From: Hedera helix
Lineage: Eukaryota; Streptophyta; Magnoliopsida; Apiales; Araliaceae
Assembly: GCA_947179155.2 (NCBI GenBank)
Contig: OX359264.1
Coordinates: forward strand, 45,624,202-45,688,201
Reading direction: 5' to 3'
DNA length: 64,000 bases
Positions 1 through 12,209 of the stretch are shown piece by piece. Within the stretch, counting starts at the first letter, position 1; every line of letters begins with the position of its first letter. The notes under the pieces were generated by a model that saw only the letters and a program-made list of their open reading frames with translations, made no database searches and was not told the origin of the DNA. Position numbers and translations under genes: made by a program.

Positions 1-132
1 TTTTAATATATTTTGTCGGTGAGAAGTGAAATGTTAAGATTGGATTGAAGATCTGGGAAGATAACGTATATCTTTCTTGTTTGTTGTATATATTTTGAAG
101 TTTTGAGTGGTGAGTCTTACTTGGATTTTGTG
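1..132 (+). other. 5' leader and possible upstream region of the transporter gene
   Basis: No coding potential is seen. The stretch directly precedes the first coding exon at 133. No convincing TATA box can be placed with the little sequence available, so the transcription start may lie before the window. Confidence 0.4.
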
Positions 133-3100
133 ATGGGCTGGAGATACAAGGCTGGGTTGTTCCTGATTGCTGCGGTTGTTATTATTTGGGTCACTTCTGC
201 AGAGGTCACCCAGGTAACTGTTCTCTCCTTTGATTTCTACTGATTTTGTTTAGGGTTTTAAAGATTTAGACTTATTGATCTCAAGTATATGGAGTTGTGT
301 TTATGCATACGTTTGTGATTGGAACTCCTTAACTGGGAATTTGCAAAAATATTGTTTGGGTTTTAGGATGTTTAAATGGTTGAGATTGAATTCGGATAAA
401 TACCCATTTTCTTTAATGGTGTTTCAAAATAGAATCTGAAACAGAAGTCTTTAGTTAGTATAATTCATGAGGTTGTAGAAGGAACTGAAAAACTTTCAGC
501 TGTATTAGGCCTTTCGCTTATGCTCCATTAGGCTGACTAACTAGATAATATACTGAATGAGAAGACAAAATGATAGTGGAATTCAAACACTAGCAAATGT
601 TGTGGCTTTTGTAGAAATATGCAAATATGAGCTCGACTAATTATTGTATCAGTTGTTTCTACTCTACTTTTCTTCCATATACTCTCCTTTCCTGAAAACT
701 GATGAAGGAGTTAGTAATTTTTATGAAAATGATAATAAAAATAAAATAAGAAAATGAAGGAAATCTAAATTCACTCGTGGGGCCGCCACAATGACACAGG
801 GATTTGGTCCTATTATTTTGTGCTGGTTGACATTCAAAGATTAACTCAATGCATTAAAGGTCTGCTTCATAGTTGTCAGAATCATACGATATTCGATACG
901 TATCGTATGATAACTCAATGTATTAAAGGTCTGCTTCATAGTTTTCAAAATCATACAATATTCGATACGTATCGTATGATACAATATGATACGGAGACAA
1001 TTAAATACGTATGGTAGAGTGAATAGAAAATGACACTGTATCATACAATTCAGTTACGATACAATACATATCTTATAAAAACAATACAATGCACGATACA
1101 TTTGAAAGTTAACAATTGAAAAAGTTTTTATGTATCCACAAGAGTAAAAACAAAACGTTTAAGCTTGCTACCATTTTAAATGAAAAGGCTTTTTAGCATT
1201 AACATATTCTATATCACTTGATGAGCCTTTAAACGCTTTTTAGAGTTTCATATGTTCTTCTATAGAATGCCGCTTTATTTTTCTCATGTTACTTACCACA
1301 AGCAGAAACATAATCTCCACTTGTTAACTTGATTTATTCTCTTTTGTTTTATAGTTCAAAGGTGAAATCGAGACATTACTAAAACAATATCTAATAATTC
1401 ACTTTAGAGTATTTTTGCTATTATTTAACTTAAAAGTTTATTTTTAGTTTGTAATAATATTTACTTTTTATATATAGTGAAACTAATATGCTTAATTATC
1501 CAATAAATTGTGTATTTTATATGCTTCAATATATATAACCACATTTTTCATTTCATTTTTGTATTGTATGATACGATTCACAATACGATACATAAAATAC
1601 GATATAAGGGTTTTTGATGACAACTATGGTCTACTTAAATGGGTTGTAATGCACTTAAAGAATGCAGTTGGCAAAGGAGATTAGTGATTGTGTATAATTC
1701 ATCAATGTTCCAATAACTCCTCATATAGGCTTTAGCTGGTAGGCTACAGGGTAAACCAGGATCTATTTGAGGAGCTTTAAAATACTTTGTGTTTTTTCAT
1801 TCTTTTACAGAAAGGTTACTTTGTGTGTTTGCATGCATATGTGGCTAGTAACCTGATTGTACCAGATATTTGATCTTATACCACTCACAAGTAACAAGGT
1901 CATTGATGCATCTGCTTCTTTGACCTATTCACCTAGCCCATCCCCTCAAGTGCTTATGTAAATGGAGGAAAACTATATGCAAAGGATGTGGAGTTTCAAG
2001 TGCTTCATTCCATAACTTGAAAATGTCTTTAGTTTTTATCAGTAGTTATGCAACTTAAAAAGCATGTTCATATGTTCCTTTCTCTATGTATACATTTGTG
2101 TGTGCATGAACATGCATGAATAATCCATAAATGAATTGAAGATTTTGTTAGGGGAGGACAAGGGAGCCCGCCATGCCCACACGTAAGGCACTAGTACACG
2201 TCTAGAACTCCACTTCACTCAAAAGTTTAAGCAATTAGGTCTTGCGCCCATTTATGTATATAAGTCCTCTCTTTTTTTCCGATGTTGGGACTTAACTCAC
2301 TTGGAAATTCTCGACAAGCTTCCCCTCACAAGTAAGTTCATCACAGTAAGAGTTTTCTCTCACTTGAACACTTCTCTTCAATCACCAAGATATGAATTCT
2401 TAGCTAACCACTCTAGCTTTTCCTCCATCAAGAATTCTTGTTATAATCGTGCGCCTTTTGAATAGGCTCATCAACCTAGGATCGATCTTCCGAAGAGTCT
2501 CACAAGCCCTTGATCGATCTTCTGTAACTCTATACCAATTGGATGGGGGAGCCTGTGCATTGCATGTGCACGCACACATAAGGCACTAATAACTAACTTG
2601 ACCCAAAATTTTAAGCAATTAGGTCTTGAGTTCATCCATTTATATTAGTCCTTCTCTCTTTTACTTTTTCCAAGACATGGGATTTAACTCACTAGTGTAT
2701 TCCCAATAGATTCATGTCAATACCCACCTGTTGTGTAAGATTTTTAGAGCATAGAAGCAATTTTATATATGGAAGAATGGGTTTTGGCTGGACTTGAATC
2801 ATGTTGATTAGATCTTGCATCTATTGATTCTCTTCAGTCGGGTTTGTCTATTTTTTGGTTAATGGATAACCGGCAAGATTCCTTGGGATTTTAAGAGATT
2901 TGAGGCAGGAGATCCTTTATTTTTAATTTCTAATATTTTATAGGTAATTTTGCCACATGTATGGACCATGGGGATTGGAACCAGCAAAGAGATTTTATCT
3001 GTTATGTGATGTAGGCTTTTAGTTAGTTGATGTTTAGTGGGAGTATTTTAAAAAAGGCTTAGGGTGGTGTGGGTTGAGAAGGAGATTTGGTGATGCCTCT

Positions 3101-6100
3101 CATTTGCGGATGACATGGTTATCTTTTGCGGTGTAGAGAAGCAGCTTACAAGGCTTCGATGTGTTTTTATTTGTTTTGAGGCAGTGTCAAGACTTATAAG
3201 TGTGAGGAAGAGAGTTTTGATTACGGTTGGGCTGGTGGAAAACCCAAGCTAGTTTGCCAATATCTTGAGTTGCGGAGTGGATGCTCTTTCTATCACTTAT
3301 CCGGGCATGTGCTGACTATGGGGCTTCTTAACCCGGAGCTGACTACTTATTGAAAGACTGAACAGGGCTGGTGAGACTATCCACTACAGATTGGTGGACT
3401 TACTAAATTGCTGATTGATTCAAGGCAGTTGGAACAAGGGCTTAATCTGGACTTGTTTGTTAGCTAAGCTATTCAGCTAGCTCTCGAATCGATAGACCAC
3501 CGATTTCCTTCTCAGTCGATGGGGAGCCTTGCTAAACAATGTTGATCTTGGATCTAATTATTGAGAGGTTAGAGAGGAGACTAACAGGTTGTCTTATTTG
3601 TCTAAGGGGTGCAATCTATTGCTCGTCTCAATAAGAGCCTGTTGGCTAGTCTTCCAACATATTTCATGTTGTTATCTTGCTAACTGGTGTTGGCGAAGAA
3701 AATATTAACTAAACTAACAAGTGGTTCTTGTGTGGAAAGGAAGTGTTAAGGGATCTAATTCTAAATACAAGTTGATAGAATGAAGAAGGTTTGGTGGGTA
3801 GAAGACCTCGATTATTTAATCAAACTCTGTTAGGGAAATGATTATGGAGGTTCTCCAAGGAGGAAGATTGTCTTTTGCAGGTAGTTATTGTTAGCATATT
3901 GGGGATGAGGAGGAATGGATAGATCACATGGGAAGAAAGGCTCCTTTTGGAGCAGGTCTTTAAAAGGCTACATAATGGTGGGTGGAATTTGTGAAACATC
4001 TATGTTTTTTGCTGGGAAATGGTCAAAAGGTACAATTCTGGCTTGACTTTTGTTTTGATGTGGAGATCCTGCGATGAGGGTGAGAATTCCGAATCTGCTG
4101 GACATTACTGTTGTTGACGAGGCATGTGGTGCTGATTTCTTGGTTTTGGAAAGAAATATGATGTTGCCGCCTGTTTTTAGGAGAAATTTCAGGACTGGGG
4201 ACCTGAAGAGATGGAGGATTTATAGTCTGTTGACAGAGTTTGGTGCTCCTCAAGAACAATATATGGTGGTTTGCGGTGGAAGGGAACAGCTGCAGAGGTA
4301 TTTCTCTGAAATCTTGCATGCTGTTCTGTTTGAGGAAGCATTTAATATTCATTTTCAATAGCAATCTGAAGCCTAAGGCACGCTCAAAAGTGGCTGTCTT
4401 TACCAGGACGCGCCTAAAAAGCTATTTAAACGGGGGATAACCAAAGGCAAGGGCAAAGGCGCTAGTAAACTGGCGCTGCATGTGTGGAAAGGCCTTGCAA
4501 AAATGTGATTTATCTTCTTTTGCATTGTGAAGTGACGATGGACTTGTGGGGATTTATGTGTGCAGTTTGGTGTTCCATGGGGGATGTCTCATCTGTTTAT
4601 GATTTTCTTGCAGCTTAGGGTGGGTTAAAATGAGGAAATGGATGAGGAAAAACTGGGATATGGTCCCTGTGTTTTGTTGGGTTAAATGGATTGATAGAAT
4701 AGGAATTTTGAAGACAGGGTGTACAGCGACTAAACTCTGTTTTTGTTCTGTTATTGTCTTTATTTTTTTACTCAGAAGGTTTTCCCGGGGTCATAGGTCT
4801 TTCATGGATTTCCAGAGCTCTTTTAATTTTTGGTCAGCTGATGTTATTAAGTTGGGAGTGAATAGTTTGTTTGGACATTGTTTAGGTGTGGGCTGAAATG
4901 TATAGATTATTGCCTGGCAAGTTTTTTCTTTCTTTTTTTTTGGTCTCCATATGCCTTTGTTTACTGATACAGCCTGAGTACATTTGTTTCGGCTACTTTC
5001 TTGACACTTTCTAATGCATTTCTAATTTACTTATAAGACAAGATTGGTACTAGACAAGGTTTTTATATATATTAAGAAAAAAGTGTACTATCTGATATAA
5101 TGTTTCTAGTGTATAAATGAATCAATAAAGAAATCAATGTTGAGTCAACAACAATTGAATGCGCCATTTGAGAGCAATGGTATTGTGTCAATAATATATG
5201 ATATGAAGGTGAAAAGCCATAGCCTACTGATTTTATTGCAGCTTATCCTTTTCTGTCACATTATTGTTCTCTCTATTCATTTATTGCACGCTGACCAGAA
5301 TATATAAGTATTTGCTAGACATTGATTTTATCTAGCACTAACAGAATGTACACTTATGCAGGGAATTTTCACAGATTATAAGCAGCCATTCGCTGTTACT
5401 TATCTTGGTGCTTCTTTAATGGTAGTGTATCTCCCAATAGCATTCATTAAGGACTGTATGTGTAATTTTCTTAGAAAGGGCGCTGCTAGAAGTAGCAAAA
5501 GTGCAGTAATCAGTAATGAATCCCCTTCTCCACTTAACTCCCCTCTAAAATACACTGGGGTCCAGAATATTTTTGAAATAGAAATTCAAGGGACATTGAC
5601 TAAAAAAGACAGTGAAGTGTACCTTCCTGCTCAGGAAGAGGGAAAGCCATTAGTTCCTAAGCACAGAGAGGATGCTGACACACTGAAACAAAGCAAGGAG
5701 CTTACCAACAGGGAAGTTGCTACTTATGGATTTTACATTGCCCCTATATGGTTTATTACGGAGGTAACATGCTGTTTATTCCCATATCTTTTTCCTCAAG
5801 TTTGATTGCTTGAGAGTTTGGCTATTTGTCTTTTGAACTATTCATTTAGTGCTTACGACCAATTAGTGTTCTAGAATGTATTCATCTTTTGGCCCCGCAA
5901 TCTGTACCTGTATATAAAATTATAAATTATACAAGGGATGTTTATTCTCCTAAAAGATCAAGCTTCTATTTTGCTTTGCTAAGCCTAAATTAGGTTTCTA
6001 GGTAATATTTTTCTAGATTTATAATCCCTAATCTATTTACACTGATTTTAGCACCGTACATACTCATGAATTTAGTATATTCAGATCTAAGAACCTAAAG

Positions 6101-7737
6101 AATTCTGATACAGACTTACATGTGTGATGGTCTTAACATACAAGTCCATCTGCACAATCTTTGCGCTCAATAGATTCAATACACAAAATAAATTACTGAT
6201 GGATGCACCTCTTTGTTATTTCAAATACTCTTTTCATCATTATTGATGTTTTGCTAACAATTATGCTTCCTGGAAGTACATTTCTCATTTGTATGATAAT
6301 TTCCTGCACTTAACAAAATAAATTACTGATGGATCCACCTCTTCGTTATTTCAAATACTCTTTTCATCATTATTGATGAATACAACCTTTTGCTAACAAT
6401 TATGTTTCCTGGAAGTACATTTCTCATTTGTATGATAATTTCCTGCACTTAAGAAATTGTGTGAAGTTACCTAACTACAGGTCTTCAATGCTTTTGTGTT
6501 GCAATGCAGTATTTATCCAATGCTGCACTTGCGCGAACAAGTGTTGCAAGTACAACAGTTTTGTCTTCAACGTCAGGGCTGTTTACTCTTTTCATTGGTG
6601 CATTTTTGGGTCAAGACTCCTTAAATGTAACAAAGGTTGTTGCCGTCTTTGTCAGTATGGCTGGTGTTGCCATGACAACTCTGGGAAAAACATGGGCCAC
6701 GGACGAGTCACAATTAAGTACTTCTGCGTAAGTTTCTTCTTAAGGTTCTTTTAATAATTGAAATTTTAGGATGTCACTTCAAATTTAGGAACATGATTGT
6801 TGGTGTGATGATTTGTTGAGTATTTGGAATTTTGGAGACACAGTTAACCCTAAAGAGATAGGTTAAAGAAGTAGAGCCTGATTATTTGTAGACTGTGTAA
6901 AGAAAGGTTAATCCTTTTACTTTTCATACTTGCTGAATTTGTCCTTTTTAATTTTTATCAATTTGATGTTTCTATTGCATGTTTCAGGGCATTGACTGAC
7001 AATTAAACCTTTTTTTGTTTCTCTTAAAGTGATGGCAAACGCTCTCTTGTTGGGGATCTCTTTGGTCTTCTCTCAGCTGTGTCATATGGGCTATTTACTG
7101 GTTGGGGATTCTCTTCTTTTACCAAGTGCTTGCTATCTAGTTTCAATTGTAGTTGATCATAAGTAATCTAATTATACTGCTTGATACTGCAGTACTTCTT
7201 AAAAAATTCTCCGGGGAGGAAGGTGAAAGGGTTGATGTCCAAAAGTTGTTTGGGTATATTGGATTGTTTACACTTGTTGCCCTATGGTGGCTTGGTAAGT
7301 GTAATTTCTTGTTGTAAATTTCTACTGTGTTTCAACTCAAATCATCTCAAGTGATTTTTTATTTATTTTATAAGTAAATTCTCAAGTGTACTTATTGCTA
7401 CTGGGTATCTGCATACTGCCTATTGTTCTTGATGTTTTATGTTCTGTGGTTCGCCCTTTCATTTACTAAAGCCTAAAGTATCTCTTTCTGTTACGGCAAT
7501 AAGTTTATGACTTTTTTTTTGAATTTGCTATTTTTAGGTTTCCTGTACAACTTTTAGTGTTTATGATGAACTAAAATAAATGAATGAATTTTTCCTTCCA
7601 TGATCTATGATTGTTATTAGCATTTGCTCATTCTTAGAGACTTTATTAGTTTCTGAATTATAACTACAGCAATATATACATACCCTTAACCCTCAAAAAT
7701 ATTTACATATTTACAAACACACACAAGCGCGCATATA

Positions 7738-7771
<34 letters not shown>

Positions 7772-10700
7772 GTATCCACTATCCCGCTATTTATATTCAT
7801 TTATTCAACTTTAACATGGATAACAAACACATTATATTGAGTAAACTATTACCCAATTTATTCATATAAAATATTCTGATTGACTTTGACAAGATATGTG
7901 ATTTGAAGGCATTGCCCCAGGCAGCAATAGGTCTTAAATGCAAAGGGTACTGTACCATGACTCAAAATTCCTTACCAAACTAGATGAATCAGATTTTCGG
8001 AAGTCCACAGAAAATTATTGCCAACTGCCCGAAATGAGAAGCAAAAATGTTTTGATAAATACTTTCCTGGGTAATATCATCATGACTCTCGAAGTCGTGC
8101 AGTAGCATTACCATACCAAATATGACTAGTAGTAGGGCCTGGGGCTTACAAGGCTGTGGTTTAAATTGTGATGAGGCTAAAGTTTAGCAGTAGCCACTGA
8201 ATCATTATGCTTATGCCACAGTAGCCAAAGATTGGAAGGAGATGTTTTTGGCTTCCAATTTAAACTTTGGCCTAGAGATGGATGGCTATTTTATCTTATC
8301 TTTATGTTTTACTAGCAACCATTCATTCAGTTTCAGTTTTTTATGACTTTATGAGATTTTATGTTACCTCAGTCCTCAAAAGAATTATTTAAGTATATTT
8401 ATATGCATATTAAGAAAGTCAACACTTTTTTTAATCGTTGGCCCCAAGATAATGAGGATAATATTTAGCATAAATGTAATACTCTCTCCAATAGTTGGTC
8501 CTCAAAAAATAATACTACATCTGTTCTAAAATATAAGATCATTATTGACTTTTTGAAGTCAACTTAAGACATTTTTAAACTCAAAATTGACATAGATTCA
8601 TTTAATTTTAATCAATACAATGATGAATATTGTAAACTATTTCAAAAGTAGTACTCATTGGAAAATTTACTGTTTCATAATTTTTAATGAATTATCTCAA
8701 TCTTGAATTTGAAAATATCTCAAATTGATTTTCAAAAGTTAATAGTGATCATATAATTTGAAACAGAGGGAGTGCTTATTAATCTTAATGAGAGAAAGTA
8801 CTTTCTATGATTTTACTAGATTTATAACTTTGACTTATGTACTTCAACCATTATTTTGAGGGCAACTTTTTATTTTTTCAATTCAGCCATTCTTTTGAGG
8901 ACAACATTTTGTTTTGTTTTTAAATTCAGCCATTGTTTTGAGTTCAGAAGTAGTAATATTTTCTTTTGTGATTTTTTTTTCTTTAATCAGACTGCTCAAA
9001 TTGTCTAAAATAGTTATATATAACATGAAATCTTATATAAATTGCCTGTGGCATGTAGTGATATTTATATACTCTTTGATAGCTTCCTAACTTTTCATAA
9101 AGCTCGGCCTATATTCTTGTATTTCCTTGTGGCTTATGTTAGTAGTAAAGATTAGTTACTAACCAAACTATTGATTCGCCTGCCCCCTTTCTCCTATCTG
9201 TATGAATTAACTACCAACAGTTACAGGTTGGTCAGCTAATACCTCATAGCCCTCCTAATACTCCCATCCCCGTGGCACCCATAGGGTAGAAAGAACATGG
9301 ACTGTTTGACAAGGATGTTGAGTTAACTTCTAATGCTGAATGACCATGGTAATATTGTTTAATCCTTGTTGAGTTAGAATATATTATAGATGTTATCCTC
9401 TAATTTGTCTGTTAAAAAAAATGGACTGTATTTAACCATTTTTGTCCAGCTAAAGTTATTACACAGTAAATTACAGCCAGTTTTAAAACTAAAAGTGGAG
9501 CATATTGATCACAAATGGTCTAACATTTATCTTTGATCTTATTGATAACTACGCGAGAAAGCTTTTTTTTTTAAAAGGAGCAACGCCATAGGAAAATGTC
9601 CTTCAAGGGAGAATTCTTGTTAAGTTTCAGTAATCCAACTATAAGATTAGATCTGATGGTTGTTTGGTGACTAGTTAAGGAGGACGGAAGAAGTAAAAAT
9701 GTAGATTTATGGCTAAAGTTGTTATATTTCTACAAATTTCGACGCTTAGCTTCTTCACAGTGCATTCTTTTACCAGTAAGTAATAGGTGAGAGGCTAACA
9801 AGTCTGTTTGGATTCATAATCATTTAAAGAATCTCAAATGAAAATTGTGAAGATTGGAAACTATAAGAATTAAATATATTATTTTAACAACTTCACGAAG
9901 TTTATTCAATGCTATGTGCCATACACAAACAAATATATTGTTTATTCAATGCTATGCGCCATACACAATCAAATATAGTGTAAGAAATATTAATAAGCAA
10001 TATATATTTAGAATAAGTCATGTAGCTTCTACAAGTAGCAGAAATCTACTTGTTTTGTTGACTTTAGCCTGACAAAACACGCACTAAGGTAAGTCTATGT
10101 AGTGGAATTTCATGTTAATCTTGGCAACTAATAAAAATGCGAATCAAAATTAATAGAACTCAAGTGAGGGCCATGCGGCAAATTGCTGCTTGCATCATAC
10201 TTGATGTTTTTGGGTTTATTTGACTACTCCCATGCTCATAGTTTTTCCAATTTTATTGAGACTGGGATTTTCCATATTTTGATTTCATTTTTTAGTAATA
10301 TTTATTGTGCTGTCATGATGATAGTCGTAGATCAAATACATATTTACACGGTCATCTGGAAGGCTTCTCCATGTTAACTGGTATACTGTGAGGAGATATT
10401 ATTATCATTTTCCTCTTGATGCTGAAGGAAGCACTGTTGTGATTGCTATTAACTCTGCTACTCTTGCTTCATTTAGGAATAAGATTCACCTAAAATGGTG
10501 TGTTCCAAATTCATGTCCTGACTATTTTTTCAAGTATAGTTATTTTTCTTCTCTGGAGAGTTTTTTTTCTTCTCTGGCTAAAGTGTAATATATTGATTTT
10601 TTTTGGTTGTTCTTTCAGTATGGCCTTTAACAGCCTTAGGAATCGAACCAAAGTTTCAGATTCCTCACTCTGCTAAAATGGAAGAAGTTGTTATTGCTAA

Positions 10701-12209
10701 TGGTTTTGTTGGAAGTGTCCTTTCTGACTACTTTTGGTATGTGGAGCAGCTGTTTTCAATCAAGCTTTATGCCTTCACATGTTATATTTTTCCTTATCTG
10801 AATGTGTTCTGATCTTTTTAGGGCGTTATGTGTTGTTTGGACAACTCCACTTGTTGCCACCTTGGGAATGTCTCTCACCATCCCTCTTGCTATGGTGGCC
10901 GATATGATGATTCATGGCCGTCACTATTCAGCCATATATATTCTTGGTTCAGTACAGGTAAAAAGATTGCCCATGAGATCTTGATGAGCATGATTAAAAT
11001 TAGGTTTTAAACCCATAACAATGGGTCCTCAAGTATTGTCATTAGACATGGTGTATTTTAAGCAGTAATAGTCCCTCCAGGAATGAGACTCGACAGCATG
11101 GTTATCAGGATGAATTTACATGATTTTTAATGATATAACTAAAAAATAAGTGAATAGCGTATAGGGATTTAAAGGTTAAGATCTCTTGTTCATATGACAG
11201 GGTTCTAGGAAATTTGATCATCCTAATTTTCACTCTGCCCAATGGTAGACATCGAGTCTTTTTTTCATGCGTTAAAACCTTTAGTCAAATAGACTGAAAT
11301 TAGTTTATTATCTGTTTAAGGCTAGCTAGTAAGCAGGGGTGCATATTCAAAAGGTGATATCTTTTCTGTGAGGCATGTTGGATACTGACCTTATTGGCAG
11401 TCTAAACTTCTTTAACATGTCCATAATATTTATATAAAGCAGTTTTGGTCATGTTTCTGACACTTATTGAGCACTCGCCAAATCTGGCCAATAAACCATG
11501 GATGTTGAGATACAACTTTATGAACAGATGACTAATTGTTGAAAAAAATAATAAAATTATGTTGAAGAAATAAAAGTAAGACCATAATTAGATATGACTT
11601 AATAAAGTAGGCATGGAGGAGAACTGTAACAATGATCATGACCAAATGCATCTTTAATACATACAGTTCAATGGAAAAATAATTTGCCAGCACAAAACTT
11701 TACAGATTATTTTCCTTTATATATATCCTTGCTTACATGGTTAATGGTTAACCATTGATTATGATATTATGCCATGCAATTTTATGCCTCAACAGGAGGA
11801 TAATCAATTCACCTATCATTTGTGTGTGCTTGTCATGTCCGTGTCTTGTGTACACTATAATCTGTATATAATACAAATGTTTTGGTCCGATAACCTCCCC
11901 TTTTGAGAGGCGGTCATTTCTCATTCCATAGATATCAAGTATAGAATTGATGCAAAGACCTTTAGGGAATTCTGTAATTGATCTTTCTCTTTATGCTCGA
12001 CATTTTGCTCATTTCTTAGAGCTAAATTTCTTCTTTCTGGTTTTAGCTTATACTGTGAAAACATTATATTGATCAAGTTTCCGCCCAAATGTTTATGCCT
12101 TAGTGATACCTTTTGATTTATTTTTCTTTTCAATGTCATTGTACAGGTGTTTGCAGGATTTATGATTGCTAATCTCCCGGATAGGTTCTCCAAAAAGTTG
12201 GGATTTTAG
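133..12209 (+). CDS. EamA/SLC35F-type multi-pass membrane transporter, 8 exons, 396 aa
   Basis: Exons: 133-213, 5362-5763, 6510-6727, 7030-7100, 7193-7294, 10619-10736, 10822-10957 and 12147-12209; all introns are GT-AG and phases agree, giving 396 residues and a TAG stop. The start MGWRYKAGLFLI sits at a hydrophobic first helix (about 8-20). A second helix follows (about 36-53), then a polar loop (about 55-145), then the helix-rich EamA-like halves (about 150-230 and 245-390). The motifs YLSNAALARTS and GLFTLFIG fit the plant drug/metabolite-transporter group annotated as EamA-like or SLC35F5-like; the Arabidopsis relative is, from memory, At4g32140. The substrate is unknown; yeast relatives are vacuolar. 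Introns 1 (5.1 kb) and 5 (3.3 kb) hold repeats. No break is seen, so the gene is probably functional. It is convergent with the EMC7 gene. Confidence 0.95.
841..1016. repeat. Tandem duplication (period 69 bp) containing GATACGTATC palindromes
   Basis: The segment beginning TAACTCAATG at 842 is repeated at 911 with few changes. Each unit ends in an inverted repeat whose arms read ATACGATA and TATCGTAT around a GATACGTATC core. GATAC-rich sequence continues to about 1100 and reappears at about 1560-1610, so this may be the remains of a short terminal-inverted-repeat element between about 860 and 1612 in intron 1. Family not recognised. Confidence 0.6.
2150..2700. repeat. Pair of diverged direct repeats in intron 1
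   Basis: About 150 bases at 2150-2310 recur at about 2545-2700: both contain AAGGCACTA, TTTAAGCAATTAGGTCTTG and GGGA(C)TTTAACTCACT-like segments in the same order. Sequence of this kind is widely scattered in eudicot genomes. No coding capacity is seen. Confidence 0.55.
2790..4900 (+). pseudogene. Degraded LINE (L1-type) ORF2 remnant inside intron 1
   Basis: Decayed pieces of a plant LINE ORF2 can be read in order on the + strand in shifting frames. A GLRQGDP-like segment of the reverse transcriptase lies near 2895-2925. The catalytic-box remnant FADDM is at 3103-3117, followed by IFCGVEKQL and ICFEAVSRL, as is usual after that box. A GNGQKVQFWLD-like stretch lies near 4010-4050. The C-terminal zinc-binding reverse-transcriptase region (CMCGKALQKC, then LLHCEVTMDLW) is near 4480-4550, and a WDMVP...W remnant lies near 4655-4690. 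Many stops and frameshifts show it is dead. The element has the same orientation as the host gene. Neither a clear poly-A tail nor target-site duplications were found, so both borders are approximate. Confidence 0.8.
6182..6450. repeat. Tandem duplication of about 130 bp in intron 2
   Basis: The block starting AAATAAATTACTGATGGAT and ending TTTCCTGCACTTAA occurs twice in direct succession. The second copy carries a short extra segment (ATACAACCT) and a few substitutions. It ends about 60 bases before the acceptor of exon 3. Confidence 0.85.
7730..7772. repeat. (AT)n microsatellite
   Basis: Nearly pure alternating AT with one internal break, in intron 5 of the transporter gene. Confidence 0.9.
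8515..8772. mobile_element. Stowaway-like MITE in intron 5
   Basis: A 258-bp AT-rich element with inverted ends: the left end reads CTACATCTGTTCTAAAATAT, the right end read inverted CTCCCTCTGTTTCAAATTAT. The CTCCCTC terminus and TA target site are typical of Stowaway/Tc1-mariner-type elements. It is non-coding. The elements at 35911-36139 and 36236-36375 belong to the same family by internal sequence. Confidence 0.75.
9897..9975. repeat. Short tandem duplication (about 41 bp)
   Basis: The segment GTTTATTCAATGCTATG followed by GCCATACACAA is present twice in succession, in intron 5 of the transporter gene. Confidence 0.8.

Noticed and set aside
4023..4364. A 113-codon - strand frame and an overlapping 95-codon + frame in intron 1
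   Set aside because: The + frame is a surviving piece of the LINE ORF2 and the - frame is its antisense shadow.
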